Positions 45,303 to 54,668 of a stretch of 64,000 nt of DNA are shown here, piece by piece (position 1 is the first letter of the stretch; every line of letters begins with the position of its first letter). The position numbers were made by a program, and so were the translations under genes. The stretch spans positions 309,497 through 373,496 of the forward strand of contig JBPOFN010000001.1 of NCBI GenBank assembly GCA_051251725.1, in the 5' to 3' direction. The notes below the pieces were generated by a model. The model saw nothing but the letters and a program-made list of their open reading frames with translations, did not search any database and was not told the origin of the DNA. Source of the DNA: JALZUE01 sp051251725 (GTDB lineage Bacteria; Pseudomonadota; Gammaproteobacteria; Enterobacterales; Alteromonadaceae).

Positions 45303-45794
45303 TTAAGTTTTTTCGTAAACACAAAAATCTAAGTTATAAGCATTTTTTTCATCAGCACTAAATTTTTCATTACTTATTTTTTGCCAGGTATTGTCGTTAT
45401 CATAAGCTGGGAATTGGGTGTCACCGTCAATAGTCGCGTCGATATGGGTAATATATAAACGCTGTGCTGCGGGTAAACAATGGGCGTAAATTGCGCCACC
45501 ACCAATCACCATTATTTCATCAACTTGGCCTGCTTTCGCTATGGCTTGTTCCACTGATGCAACCACATCAATACCAGCGGCTTGATAATTTTCATCACGA
45601 GAAATGACAATATTTTGTCTACCAGGTAACGGACGGCCAATTGACTCATAGGTTTTTCGCCCCATGATCACAGGCTTGCCTAACGTGGTTTTTTTAAAAT
45701 AGGCTAAATCAGCAGGTAAATGCCAAGGCATATCATTGTCTTTACCGATAATGCGGTTATCCGCATGGGCGACGATCATAGAAAGTGTGGTCAT
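45303..45794 (-). CDS. folA: Dihydrofolate reductase
   Basis: 163 residues. Active-site blocks: IGKDNDMPWHLPADLAYFKKTTLGKPVIMGRKTYESIGRPLPGR with the catalytic Asp in place, and IMVIGGGAIYAHCLP for NADPH binding. It reduces dihydrofolate to tetrahydrofolate. It is monocistronic, with 192 nt to the YadG start downstream and 111 nt to the MFS gene stop upstream. Confidence 0.97.
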   Translation of the reverse strand: MTTLSMIVAHADNRIIGKDNDMPWHLPADLAYFKKTTLGKPVIMGRKTYESIGRPLPGRQNIVISRDENYQAAGIDVVASVEQAIAKAGQVDEIMVIGGGAIYAHCLPAAQRLYITHIDATIDGDTQFPAYDNDNTWQKISNEKFSADEKNAYNLDFCVYEKT

Positions 45795-45905
45795 TTATCT
45801 CTTCTCTTTGAATATAATTTTGTCTGGAACTTTGTTAGCTAACTTGTAATTGAACACAATGTATTACTGACTGAATAATTTTGTTGTTAGCTATTTGTGA
45901 TTTTT

Positions 45906-47180
45906 TTATTGAGCAAATTGCCGATACTCTTGTTTAAATAATTCTTTTTGTTTTAACAAGGCAAAAATCAACAGGCAAACTAACGCTAACAGTGCCGCAA
46001 AACCGGCCCCTAAATTAGCTGCCCGAAAGCTAAAATACTGAGCAATAATACCAGTGCAAGTTGTGCCTAACATCATACCAACTTTCATCGCGTTTGAATA
46101 AAAAGTTGAGGTAAAACCAATCCTGTCAGGTAACTGCTCTTGCATAATAGTAATTCCAAGGCCGGCGTACAAACCATAAAAAATAGCATTAACAGCTTGT
46201 AGCATAATTAATTGCCACATCGTCTCGGCAAAAAACATTCCGAGATAAAAGCTCATGGCAAAAATAAAGGCGATAACCATCAAGTGATTTTTTGACCATT
46301 TTTTTGATAACTGGGCTGCATACAACATCACTGGAATTTCTAAACAGGCAACTATACCCATTAAAACCCCTGGCAGATAGGCCGGTAAGTTTAGCTCTTT
46401 CACTGTATATAAAGGTAAGGCGGAGGCATAAGCTAAATTAGCAGCCATACCTAACATTACCGCTAAGCCCAGTAGCCAAAATGAGGCTGGAATTGGGTCG
46501 TTAATATCGTCATGGCTGTCAGCTGATTTTTTCTGTTTAGGCGCAGGTTCAGGAATATATCGCCACATAAATAACATCGCCAGCACAGCAAAAATAAGCG
46601 CAATACTAAAAGAGGCATAAAAACCAATAATTGACACTAACATAAAACCGATGGCTGGCCCCACCATCCAAGAAAAAGACATACCTGCTCGTACTCGCGC
46701 ATTAAACTGAGCAATATTGATAGGCGTGTTTCCAGCCCATTGCCGGCCAATTATTAACATCTGCGGAATACTGGCATTGCCAAAGCCCATAAAAACCACA
46801 CCAGCAAATAAAACCCAATAAAAGGAGTCGGTTGTTATAAACACCAACAAGGCAAACATGGTGCCTAAGGTCGCAATTAAATAAAGCTTTTTAACATTAC
46901 TGCCTTTATCGGCTAAATTACCCAGCCATTGACTGATCACTAAACCAGAAAGTGTCACGCAGCCCGTATATAAACCAATATAAATCGGCGGACTATTAAG
47001 CCCTTCAACAATAAAGTAACTCATCAACGGATTAACAAAAGCGCCAATCAGGCCGGTTAATATACTTAAAATGATAAAGAGCTTGGCAATACTGTTATCT
47101 GAACGCCGCTTAGCATTAACGTCTAACACTTCGACAGAGCTATTGGCTAACTCAAGCGATGATTTAAGTTGCTTAGACAT
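45906..47180 (-). CDS. MFS transporter of the sugar efflux (SET) type
   Basis: 424 residues with twelve predicted helices and a central cytosolic loop rich in Lys and Asp (about 210-230). The sequence around PPIYIGLYTGCVTLSGLVISQWLGNLADKG, SIPQMLIIGRQWA and ARVRAGMSFSWMVGPAIGFML resembles the SetA/SetB sugar efflux family. Substrates of such proteins include sugars and IPTG-like glycosides; here it is undetermined. Same strand as folA but with a 111-nt gap. Confidence 0.83.
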   Translation of the reverse strand: MSKQLKSSLELANSSVEVLDVNAKRRSDNSIAKLFIILSILTGLIGAFVNPLMSYFIVEGLNSPPIYIGLYTGCVTLSGLVISQWLGNLADKGSNVKKLYLIATLGTMFALLVFITTDSFYWVLFAGVVFMGFGNASIPQMLIIGRQWAGNTPINIAQFNARVRAGMSFSWMVGPAIGFMLVSIIGFYASFSIALIFAVLAMLFMWRYIPEPAPKQKKSADSHDDINDPIPASFWLLGLAVMLGMAANLAYASALPLYTVKELNLPAYLPGVLMGIVACLEIPVMLYAAQLSKKWSKNHLMVIAFIFAMSFYLGMFFAETMWQLIMLQAVNAIFYGLYAGLGITIMQEQLPDRIGFTSTFYSNAMKVGMMLGTTCTGIIAQYFSFRAANLGAGFAALLALVCLLIFALLKQKELFKQEYRQFAQ

Positions 47181-47221
47181 AAGAGCGATTACTCATTAAA
47201 ATTTATTAAAAAGCCAAAAAC

Positions 47222-47243
47222 AAAAAAGCCGCTAAATAAGCGA
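47222..47243 (-). terminator. Terminator after obgE
   Basis: A short stem, GTCGC/GCGGC with one G-U pair, with a 7-nt loop and six T on the minus strand, about 30 nt past the obgE stop. Confidence 0.65.
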
Positions 47244-47273
47244 CCTTTGGTTAAGAAGAAGATGGTTTATCGA

Positions 47274-48434
47274 TTATTTTCGATATTCGACTTCTACGTC
47301 GTAATCATCTTCATCCCAATCATCGTCATCAAGCAAGTCTTCATGCTCTTCGATGGTTTCTTGATGGTAAGTATCCCACTTAAACTCAACCGCTTGCTCT
47401 TCTGGCGTTTCAGCTTCTTCTTCCGGAGGTAAGGCTTCAATAAAGCTCATTACTTCTCTGGTTAACTCTTCAGTTCCATCTCGATTGAATGCCGAAATTT
47501 TAAAAACGCGATCTTTATAATCTAAGGCTGCAACTACTCTATCAATGATTTCTTGCGCTTCGTCTTCAAATAATAAATCCAATTTATTAAATACAACCCA
47601 ACGTGGTTTATTCGCTAATTTGGCAGAGTGCTGCTCTAATTCTCGAATAATAGTTACCGCATTATCGGCAGGATCAGACTCATCAGCAGGTAAAACATCA
47701 ATCACATGCAATAAGATACGACAACGTTCTAAATGTCGTAAGAACTTCATACCTAAACCAGCACCGTCGGCTGCGCCTTCGATCAAACCTGGAATATCTG
47801 CAATAACAAAACTGCGCTCGGCATTTAGTCTTACTACACCTAAATTAGGTACTAAGGTGGTAAACGGATAATCAGCTACTTTAGGCTTCGCAGCAGAAAC
47901 ACTACGAATAAGAGTCGATTTACCCGCATTAGGCAAACCTAACAAACCAACATCAGCCAATAGTAATAATTCTAAGCGTAAGCTACGAATTTCACCTGGG
48001 GTGCCATTAGTCTTTTGTTGTGGCGCGCGATTAGTACTACTTTTAAAGCGCGTATTACCTAAACCATGCCAGCCGCCTTTTGCCACTAACAATTTCTGCT
48101 TATGATTAGTTAAATCACCGAGTTGCTCACCCGTATCAACATCAACAGCACGCGTTCCAACCGGTACTTTTAAGAAAAGTGCCGGTGAACTTTTACCGGT
48201 ACAATCTCGGCTACCGCCATTTTCACCGCGTTTGGCTCGATGAAAACGTTCAAAACGATAATCAATTAACGTATTTAAACTTTCATCGGCAATTAAATAT
48301 ACATCGCCACCGTCTCCGCCATCGCCACCGTTGGGACCACCAAATTCGATATATTTTTCTTTACGAAAACTAACGATGCCATTGCCGCCGTCGCCAGCTT
48401 CAACTCTAATTTCTACTTCATCTACAAATTTCAT
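47274..48434 (-). CDS. obgE: GTPase ObgE/CgtA
   Basis: 386 residues from the ATG complementary to 48432-48434; the frame extends 13 codons further without support. The glycine-rich Obg fold (DEVEIRVEAGDGGNGIVSF, GGPNGGDGGDGGDVYL) precedes the G domain with GLPNAGKST, DIPGLIEGAADGAGLG and NKLD. The tail is strongly acidic (EEHEDLLDDDDWDEDDYDVEVE). It assists 50S assembly and couples to stress signals. It follows rplU-rpmA after a terminator, the classic order. Confidence 0.97.
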   Translation of the reverse strand: MKFVDEVEIRVEAGDGGNGIVSFRKEKYIEFGGPNGGDGGDGGDVYLIADESLNTLIDYRFERFHRAKRGENGGSRDCTGKSSPALFLKVPVGTRAVDVDTGEQLGDLTNHKQKLLVAKGGWHGLGNTRFKSSTNRAPQQKTNGTPGEIRSLRLELLLLADVGLLGLPNAGKSTLIRSVSAAKPKVADYPFTTLVPNLGVVRLNAERSFVIADIPGLIEGAADGAGLGMKFLRHLERCRILLHVIDVLPADESDPADNAVTIIRELEQHSAKLANKPRWVVFNKLDLLFEDEAQEIIDRVVAALDYKDRVFKISAFNRDGTEELTREVMSFIEALPPEEEAETPEEQAVEFKWDTYHQETIEEHEDLLDDDDWDEDDYDVEVEYRK

Positions 48435-48507
48435 GGTATTTAAACAATTCCAACCGTGTGCATAACTAAACAATTATAAACGATTTTGAGACTTTTACTT
48501 CAAAGAA

Positions 48508-48537
48508 AAAAAAACCCCGCTATTGCGGGGTTTTTTA
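48508..48537. terminator. Bidirectional terminator between rpmA and obgE
   Basis: A strong stem AACCCCGC/GCGGGGTT with a TATT loop is flanked by nine A and six T. On the minus strand it ends rplU-rpmA transcription or attenuates read-through into obgE. Confidence 0.92.
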
Positions 48538-48549
48538 ATATGATAAAAC

Positions 48550-48807
48550 TTATTCAGCAACGATACTTACGAATTTACGGTTTTTTGGACCTTTAACTTC
48601 GAATTGTACTCTACCGTCTGATAAAGCAAATAAAGTATGGTCTTTACCGATACCCATATTGTTACCAGCGTGGAATTTAGTACCACGTTGACGAACAATG
48701 ATGTTACCCGCTAAAACTTCTTGACCACCAAAGCGTTTAACACCTAGGCGTTTTGCTTCTGAATCACGACCGTTACGTGTACTACCTGCAGCTTTCTTAT
48801 GTGCCAT
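48550..48807 (-). CDS. rpmA: 50S ribosomal protein L27
   Basis: 85 residues. It starts MAHKKAAGSTRNGRDSEAKRLG and contains GGQEVLAGNIIVRQRGTKFHAG and GKDHTLFAL. L27's N-terminus reaches the peptidyl-transferase centre. It is 16 nt after rplU in the rplU-rpmA operon. Confidence 0.98.
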   Translation of the reverse strand: MAHKKAAGSTRNGRDSEAKRLGVKRFGGQEVLAGNIIVRQRGTKFHAGNNMGIGKDHTLFALSDGRVQFEVKGPKNRKFVSIVAE

Positions 48808-48823
48808 TTTGAATCGCTCCTAA

Positions 48824-49135
48824 TTAGCCGTTAATACCAGTAATTTTCACTTCAGTGAACCATTGACGATGGCCCGCTTGTTTACGTGAATGCTTACGAC
48901 GTTTGAATTTAACAATTTTAACTTTGTCTGCACGGCCTTGAGAAACTACTTCAGCAGTAACTTTACCGCCAGCAATGTAAGGCGCGCCTACATTGATCTC
49001 TTCGCCATCAGCGATCATTAAAACGTTTTCGAAATCTACTGATGCGCCAACTTCTAATTCGATTTTTTCTAAACGAACAGTTTGACCTTCAGTTACGCGG
49101 TGTTGTTTACCACCACTTTGGAATACAGCGTACAT
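48824..49135 (-). CDS. rplU: 50S ribosomal protein L21
   Basis: 103 residues from the ATG complementary to 49133-49135, giving MYAVFQSGGKQHRVTEGQTV, the family's standard start. Other blocks: VLMIADGEEINVGAPYI and KFKRRKHSRKQAGHRQWFTEVKI. L21 binds 23S rRNA in the large subunit. First gene of the rplU-rpmA operon. Confidence 0.98.
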   Translation of the reverse strand: MYAVFQSGGKQHRVTEGQTVRLEKIELEVGASVDFENVLMIADGEEINVGAPYIAGGKVTAEVVSQGRADKVKIVKFKRRKHSRKQAGHRQWFTEVKITGING

Positions 49136-49215
49136 AGCTACTCCGTACGGCGTCATTTTTGTTCTGACGCAAATTTAAAAATATAGGGCGCGAATTCTAC
49201 TCGAAGAGTTAGATA
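49136..49215 (-). promoter_or_regulatory. Probable rplU promoter and leader
   Basis: On the minus strand, TATATT near 49179-49184 is a good -10, placed about 45 nt before the rplU start. A matching -35 is weak (CTTCGA region). The rplU leader is known as a regulatory site in gammaproteobacteria, but no structure was verified here. Confidence 0.4.
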
Positions 49216-49368
49216 AGGGCAAGTAGTAAAACGATCATTTCTTTACTTTTTAGTAGTTTTTTTAACTTATTGCATTAAGCATGCGCTAAGCGGTTCAAAA
49301 CCAGTAGTTTTCGTGTAAACTTCTAGGCAATTTTATTATCAGTAGTTACTTGGAAATCAACAGCCGCA

Positions 49369-50340
49369 ATGGAACTTAAAGAAATACAAGGTTTAGCTCA
49401 ACAAGATATGAGCGCCGTAAACGATCTTATCTATTCTCAAATCCAATCAGACGTTGCGCTAATCAATCAATTAGGTGTTTATATCGTTAACGCTGGTGGT
49501 AAGCGGATGCGCCCAATGTTAACGGTATTAGCGGCCCGAGCATTACAATATCAAGGCAAGGATCATATTAGCGTTGCTGCGATCGTTGAGTTTATTCATA
49601 CCGCCACTTTATTACATGATGATGTGGTTGATGAATCGAATATGCGCCGTGGTCGTGAAACAGCTAACGCCTTATTTGGCAATAGCGCCAGTGTACTTGT
49701 TGGTGACTTTTTGTATACCCGCTCATTTCAAATGATGGTTGGCTTAGATCAAATGAAGATCATGAGGATCCTTTCTAACTGCACCAATATTGTTGCTGAA
49801 GGTGAAGTATTACAATTAATGAATTGTAATGATCCAACAACTACTGAAGAAAGTTATATGCAGGTAATTTATTGCAAAACTGCAAAATTATTTGAAGCCG
49901 CAACACAATTAGCCGCAGTGCTCTCAAATCAGCCTGCTGAAGTTGAAACGGCAATGCAAGCTTATGGTAAACATTTAGGCACCGCTTTCCAGTTAGTAGA
50001 TGACATTATGGATTACACCGCTGACGCTAAAGCTATGGGTAAAAATGTGGGTGACGACTTAGCCGAAGGCAAACCAACCTTACCACTACTTTATGCCATG
50101 CAACATGGTAATGCCGAACAGCAAAAATTAATCAGTGACGCCATCGAACATTGTACTGGTATGGAACATCTTGATGACATTTTAGCTGCCATGCATGAAA
50201 CCGGCTCGCTTATTTATACTCAGAAAAAAGCAGAAGCAGAAGCAGATAAAGCCATTGCTGCTTTAAGCATAATTCCTGATTCTGACTATAAAGCAGCACT
50301 GATTGCACTGGCACATATTGCCGCCAACCGTTCGGTCTAA
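49369..50340 (+). CDS. ispB: Octaprenyl diphosphate synthase
   Basis: 323 residues. Both aspartate-rich prenyltransferase motifs are present: LLHDDVVDES and QLVDDIMDYTAD, with GGKRMRPML before the first. It makes the octaprenyl side chain of ubiquinone and menaquinone. It is divergent from rplU across a 233-nt spacer, the standard arrangement. A PqiA-like gene follows after 17 nt. Confidence 0.96.
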   Translation: MELKEIQGLAQQDMSAVNDLIYSQIQSDVALINQLGVYIVNAGGKRMRPMLTVLAARALQYQGKDHISVAAIVEFIHTATLLHDDVVDESNMRRGRETANALFGNSASVLVGDFLYTRSFQMMVGLDQMKIMRILSNCTNIVAEGEVLQLMNCNDPTTTEESYMQVIYCKTAKLFEAATQLAAVLSNQPAEVETAMQAYGKHLGTAFQLVDDIMDYTADAKAMGKNVGDDLAEGKPTLPLLYAMQHGNAEQQKLISDAIEHCTGMEHLDDILAAMHETGSLIYTQKKAEAEADKAIAALSIIPDSDYKAALIALAHIAANRSV

Positions 50341-50357
50341 GCCTTAACTGAGTTCCT

Positions 50358-50951
50358 ATGAAAAAACACTTTGGATTTATTTTAAATTTAGCCGCGATTG
50401 CCTTGTTCGTCCCCGGCATTATGTTACCGATTTTTAGTTTGGCGATGGAAGTTACAGCAAATGTCGGCTCTGGCAGTTTGTCATCAGATATTGTCAATAA
50501 AGAATTATCATTAATCGGCACCATTGATGAGCTGTGGCAAGACCAACGCTTTTTGGTGGCAACCTTGATCTTTGCTTTTTCTATTGCGATCCCAGTGTTA
50601 AAAACAGTTTTAGTGACCACGAGTTATTTTATTAAAAATAACCAAACAGCAAAAAAATTAGTCGGTTTTGTCAATATCATTGGCAAATGGTCAATGGCAG
50701 ATGTTTTTATTGTGGCGATATTTTTAGCGGTACTCTCTACTAATCATGCAGAAACTGCGACTGAACAGCAAATCTCGATGTTTGCTTTTAAACTGAATGT
50801 TTTGATCAGTAGCGAAACGTTGTCGAACATTGGCCAAGGTTTTTATTATTTTACCGGCTATTGTTTATTATCGATTTTAGGTACGCAATTATTGCAAAGT
50901 GCTTTAACAAAGCCTCAAAAAAATATCCATCAAGCAAGTGCTGAAAGTTAA
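50358..50951 (+). CDS. PqiA-like inner-membrane protein
   Basis: 197 residues with four membrane segments. The block GKWSMADVFIVAIFLAVLSTN is typical of PqiA/YebS proteins, which work with MCE proteins in lipid movement between membranes. Only one PqiA half is present (E. coli PqiA has two) and no MCE gene follows. The start is 17 nt after ispB, suggesting cotranscription. A role in envelope lipid handling is inferred from the family. Confidence 0.8.
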   Translation: MKKHFGFILNLAAIALFVPGIMLPIFSLAMEVTANVGSGSLSSDIVNKELSLIGTIDELWQDQRFLVATLIFAFSIAIPVLKTVLVTTSYFIKNNQTAKKLVGFVNIIGKWSMADVFIVAIFLAVLSTNHAETATEQQISMFAFKLNVLISSETLSNIGQGFYYFTGYCLLSILGTQLLQSALTKPQKNIHQASAES

Positions 50952-51098
50952 TAGGTAAACTAAAAACTAGCCTAGTAAAAACAACCTATCAAGCGCGTGT
51001 TTCAGCGCGCTAAATCCGAGTAAAAACTTAGCTAACCAGCGGTTAAACAAGGTTTTCATTACTACTCTCGACAAAAAAATCATCAGTTTAAACAACGT

Positions 51099-51971
51099 TT
51101 AGTCAAATGGTGACCACCATAAGGCTTTATTATCTAACGGCGTTTTGGGTGGCAACAATGGATTATTTACATAAATAATTTTCCGCTCAGCTAACTTAGC
51201 TTTCGCTATTTTTTCAGCGTAGTATTCATTAAAAATAGCTTCAAGTAGCTTATTTTCGACCATCATTTCTAAGCCTTCCTGAATCCGCTTAGCAATTTTA
51301 GGCGCATTCGGTGAGACAAAAATATACGTTGGCGCTGGGTAATGTAACGCTAAACTTGGTTCAACCACTAATTGTTGCTGATGCTGGTCAAACAAGGCTT
51401 TTTCTTCATCTATTTCATTAATACCTCTTGGCACATAATCAACGCGCTGTGACGATAACACTGAAAATAAACCGGTATAGGAATTAAAACCTAAAACATT
51501 AAAACCATTGGCGGCCAATACGCTATATGTTGCCCAATCTTTTAATAAGCCAACTTTAATTTTTTTAAGATCGGCTATGTTATCTACTTGCTTAAATTTA
51601 TCGATATTATCTTTATGAATTAACAACAAGCGATAATTTAATAAACCACGGCGAATTGGAATACGTATTGGGATCGCTTTTTGCTCCCATTCATTGGTGG
51701 TCAAGGCGACAAAAACATTAATGTTTTTACCTGACTGAATTTCTAAAATAGCGCGATGAGTTTTTGTTAATAAGCTACTAGGAATTATTTTATACGGACC
51801 ATATTTCTCTTCCGTCAGCTTTAACGACTGCTCTAGTACCGCTATTTTATATTTAGTTCTAATATCGTTAGCTGTTTGGCCTAAGTTCGCCTTAATAACA
51901 TCAACAGCGAGGCAGGATTGGCTATAAAACAGTGAAGCTAACAAAAACAGCACTCGTTTGATAAATATCAT
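51099..51971 (-). CDS. Orphan periplasmic solute-binding-like protein (paralogue B)
   Basis: 290 residues with a signal peptide ending near SCLA. Type 2 binding-protein features include NIADLKKIKVGLLKDWATYSVLAANGF, VDYVPRGINEIDEE and LHYPAPTYIFVSP. It is a paralogue of the protein at 16261-17145, sharing several ordered motifs and the same C-terminal NPLL-P signature. No ABC permease or ATPase adjoins it. Ligand unknown. Confidence 0.7.
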   Translation of the reverse strand: MIFIKRVLFLLASLFYSQSCLAVDVIKANLGQTANDIRTKYKIAVLEQSLKLTEEKYGPYKIIPSSLLTKTHRAILEIQSGKNINVFVALTTNEWEQKAIPIRIPIRRGLLNYRLLLIHKDNIDKFKQVDNIADLKKIKVGLLKDWATYSVLAANGFNVLGFNSYTGLFSVLSSQRVDYVPRGINEIDEEKALFDQHQQQLVVEPSLALHYPAPTYIFVSPNAPKIAKRIQEGLEMMVENKLLEAIFNEYYAEKIAKAKLAERKIIYVNNPLLPPKTPLDNKALWWSPFD

Positions 51972-52204
51972 GAAAAATACCCTACATAATAATGGTGTCT
52001 GTGATTCAATTCTTGCCTACGCGTTTTAATTAAAATCACAAAGCCCTTGCTTTAATTATGCTATTGGTTTGGTTACTTATAATTCTAGTCAAAAACTGAA
52101 AACTTGGTGTTTTATTCGTATCTTGCTTATCAAAAACAGTAATAACTTTTGTCAGTGGTAGGTTAAAAACTAAAAAAACAGATAAAAACACTAAATTTAA
52201 GACA

Positions 52205-52234
52205 AAAAAATAGTCGCACTAGGCGACTATTTTT
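52205..52234 (-). terminator. Terminator after mdh
   Basis: The stem ATAGTCGC/GCGACTAT with an ACTAG loop has A and T runs on either side; on the minus strand it is followed by seven T. It lies 16 nt past the mdh stop. Confidence 0.88.
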
Positions 52235-52249
52235 CATACCAGTCAAAGA

Positions 52250-53185
52250 TTAGCCGTTGATAAAATCAACACCTTCTTGAATGTCTTTATTTAATGTAGC
52301 AAGCATGTCGTCTTTAGCTTTTTGCTCGAATGCACTTAATTCACCGTATGGTAAAATTTCGGCAACACCGTTAACGCCTAAACGCACTGGGTGAGCAAAA
52401 TAAGCAGCATCGCCACCTTCAACATCAACGTATGCGTAATCAATTACGTCTTCGCCTTGTAAACCTTTAACTAAAGATAAACAAAAACGTGCAGCTGCTG
52501 CGCCCATTGATAAAGTAGCTGAACCGCCACCCGCTTTTGCATTTACAACTTCTGTACCTGCGTTTTGAATACGAGGCGTTAAAGCCGCAACTTCTTCATC
52601 AGTGAAAGTAACACCTTCAACTTGTGAAAGAAGTGGTAAAATTGTAGTACCTGAATGACCGCCAATTACTGGCACTTTAACGTCACTTACGTTTAAGCCT
52701 TTTAATTCAGCAATAAATGCTTCACTACGGATAACATCAAGCGTCGTTACACCAAATACACGGTTTTTATCGTAGGTACCTGCTTTTTTGAATACTTCAG
52801 CAACAATTGGCACAGTACCATTTACTGGGTTAGTAATTACACCTACTAAAGCTTTTGGACAGTTAGCAACAATGCCTTCTGCTAACGTTTTGATAATACC
52901 AGCATTGACGGCAAATAAATCTGCACGATCCATACCTGGCTTACGTGGCATACCTGCTGGAATGATCACAATATCAGCACCAGTTAAAGCACCGGCTAAG
53001 TTATCCGCACCAAAACCTTCAACTTTAACAGCCGTTGGGATGTGGCTTAAATCAACTGCAACACCTGGAACAACAGGTGCAACATCATAAAGTGATAACT
53101 CAGAACCTGCTGGTAATTGAGTTTTTAATAATAAAGATAATGCTTGGCCGATACCGCCAGCTGCGCCTAAAACTGCTACTTTCAT
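52250..53185 (-). CDS. mdh: Malate dehydrogenase
   Basis: 311 residues. The NAD site MKVAVLGAAGGIGQALSLLLK, the substrate loop PAGMPRKPGMDRADLF, NPVNGTVPI and the active-site VIGGHSGTTILPLLSQ are all present. It interconverts malate and oxaloacetate in the TCA cycle. It is divergent from argR over a 188-nt spacer, a conserved pairing. Confidence 0.98.
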   Translation of the reverse strand: MKVAVLGAAGGIGQALSLLLKTQLPAGSELSLYDVAPVVPGVAVDLSHIPTAVKVEGFGADNLAGALTGADIVIIPAGMPRKPGMDRADLFAVNAGIIKTLAEGIVANCPKALVGVITNPVNGTVPIVAEVFKKAGTYDKNRVFGVTTLDVIRSEAFIAELKGLNVSDVKVPVIGGHSGTTILPLLSQVEGVTFTDEEVAALTPRIQNAGTEVVNAKAGGGSATLSMGAAAARFCLSLVKGLQGEDVIDYAYVDVEGGDAAYFAHPVRLGVNGVAEILPYGELSAFEQKAKDDMLATLNKDIQEGVDFING

Positions 53186-53373
53186 TGGATGTCCCCGAAA
53201 TTTGAGTAATTACGTAAATTAGATTGTCGCCAACGATAAAACATCGCTGCCAAAAAGACAAATAATAATAGGTTATATCCAATAGAGATGTTAGTTATTT
53301 AGAGATTATCTTGCCATTTTTCGATAAGATAGCAGGAGTTTATACATTATTAATTAAATAGTTAGTTGTTGAT

Positions 53374-53847
53374 ATGCCGGTTCAATCCAAGCAAGAAGTG
53401 TTAATACAAGCCTTTAAAGAATTATTAAAACAAGAGAATGTTAGCTCGCAGGGAGACATTGTTGAGGCTTTAAAAGCGCAAGGCTTTGAAAATATTAGCC
53501 AATCAAAAGTTTCGCGAATGCTAAGTAAATTTGGTGCAGTACGTACCCGCAATGCCCGCCAAGATATGGTTTACTGTTTGCCTGCGGAATTAGGTGTACC
53601 AACAGTGAATAGCCCACTAGCACAACTGGTAATCGACATTGAACATAACGATGTCATGATTATTATTCGCACCAGCCCGGGGGCGGCACAGTTAATCGCC
53701 CGTTTATTAGATAGTTTAAGTAAGAGCGATGGCGTGTTAGGAACAATCGCCGGTGATGATACAATTTTCATTGCACCGACGGATGTTAAAGCCATTAAAA
53801 AAACGATTGAACGATTAGAGCTTTTGTTTTTAAACAGTTTATCTTAA
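53374..53847 (+). CDS. argR: Arginine repressor
   Basis: 157 residues. A winged-helix DNA-binding domain (NVSSQGDIVEALKAQGFENISQSKVSRMLSKFGAVRTRNARQ) is followed by an oligomerisation and arginine-binding domain with SPGAAQLIARLLDS and GTIAGDDTIFI. It represses arginine synthesis as a hexamer with arginine bound. No convincing ARG box was found in the argR-mdh spacer. Confidence 0.97.
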   Translation: MPVQSKQEVLIQAFKELLKQENVSSQGDIVEALKAQGFENISQSKVSRMLSKFGAVRTRNARQDMVYCLPAELGVPTVNSPLAQLVIDIEHNDVMIIIRTSPGAAQLIARLLDSLSKSDGVLGTIAGDDTIFIAPTDVKAIKKTIERLELLFLNSLS

Positions 53848-53859
53848 AAGACGTTAAGC

Positions 53860-54555
53860 TTATTCGTCGTCGCTATTATCAAATTTAGTGAATTTATTAA
53901 ATTTGATAATAGCGCTGAGCTCCTCGCCATACAGGCTGCCTTTTTCAGAATACCGGTCTAACTTAGTCACTAAAACAAAAGGGTCATCGGTTTTCATTCT
54001 GGTTTTTCGAAACTGTTCAAAAGCGGCACTGCGCCCTAACGTACGATAATAATCATATACCGCACCTTCAACAGAATCGTATTTCTTAACCCAAATGGTT
54101 TTATTACCGCGTTTTTTCAACGCCGCAATTCTCGGTTCATCTTCATCAAAAGACCAAACACCAAAAATATTATAGGCTTTTCTAAAAAATCGCGACGTTG
54201 CCCACGAGCTTTCCATGGCCGCTTGAGCAATAGCAATACTTTTAGGATGAGGCTTAAGCGCCGCCAATAATTCGGCATCTGTAGTTGCTTTATACTCTGT
54301 TTTTAATTCTTCAATTTTGGCGCTACTTTGCCCTTTTGCAAGCGCGACTTTAACTTCTTCATATTGCGTCATCAAATCGGCATAAACATTATTGACCGCT
54401 GGGATAATTAAAGCACGAAAACGGGCCTTTTTTTCCTGAACCGTCATCGGCGGAAGTTCTGCTTCTTCTTGTGTGAAGTAGTAAGTTAAGCCACCACCAA
54501 TTAACAGTAACAGTGCGCCTAACAACGCTTTTGTTTGCTTTGAAGATAATTGCAA
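53860..54555 (-). CDS. Bax-like protein with glucosaminidase domain
   Basis: 231 residues with an N-terminal membrane anchor (about 9-26). The Bax/FlgJ-type glucosaminidase fold is visible in SIAIAQAAMESSWATSRFFRKAYNIFGVWSF, with the probable catalytic Glu in AAMESSW, and in YDSVEGAVYDYYRTLG. It is likely a peptidoglycan hydrolase at the outer face of the inner membrane. Convergent with argR, with only 12 nt between stops. Confidence 0.85.
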   Translation of the reverse strand: MQLSSKQTKALLGALLLLIGGGLTYYFTQEEAELPPMTVQEKKARFRALIIPAVNNVYADLMTQYEEVKVALAKGQSSAKIEELKTEYKATTDAELLAALKPHPKSIAIAQAAMESSWATSRFFRKAYNIFGVWSFDEDEPRIAALKKRGNKTIWVKKYDSVEGAVYDYYRTLGRSAAFEQFRKTRMKTDDPFVLVTKLDRYSEKGSLYGEELSAIIKFNKFTKFDNSDDE

Positions 54556-54668
54556 AATAAATATTCCCTATGGCTTAGCTTGAATTGCTTTACGTAAATG
54601 GTTTATGCGCTGTTTGCAGCTTGATGCACAGTATAACGTATTTCAAGATTAATTAATCGAACAAGTAA

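Noticed and set aside
50210..50620. Minus-strand open frame of 136 codons
   Set aside because: It is antisense to the end of ispB and the start of the PqiA-like gene; it has no ribosome-binding site or family resemblance.
53186..53373. ARG box for autoregulation of argR
   Set aside because: I could not find the paired TGAAT/ATTCA pattern; the stem-like TATCTT/AAGATA there is too weak.
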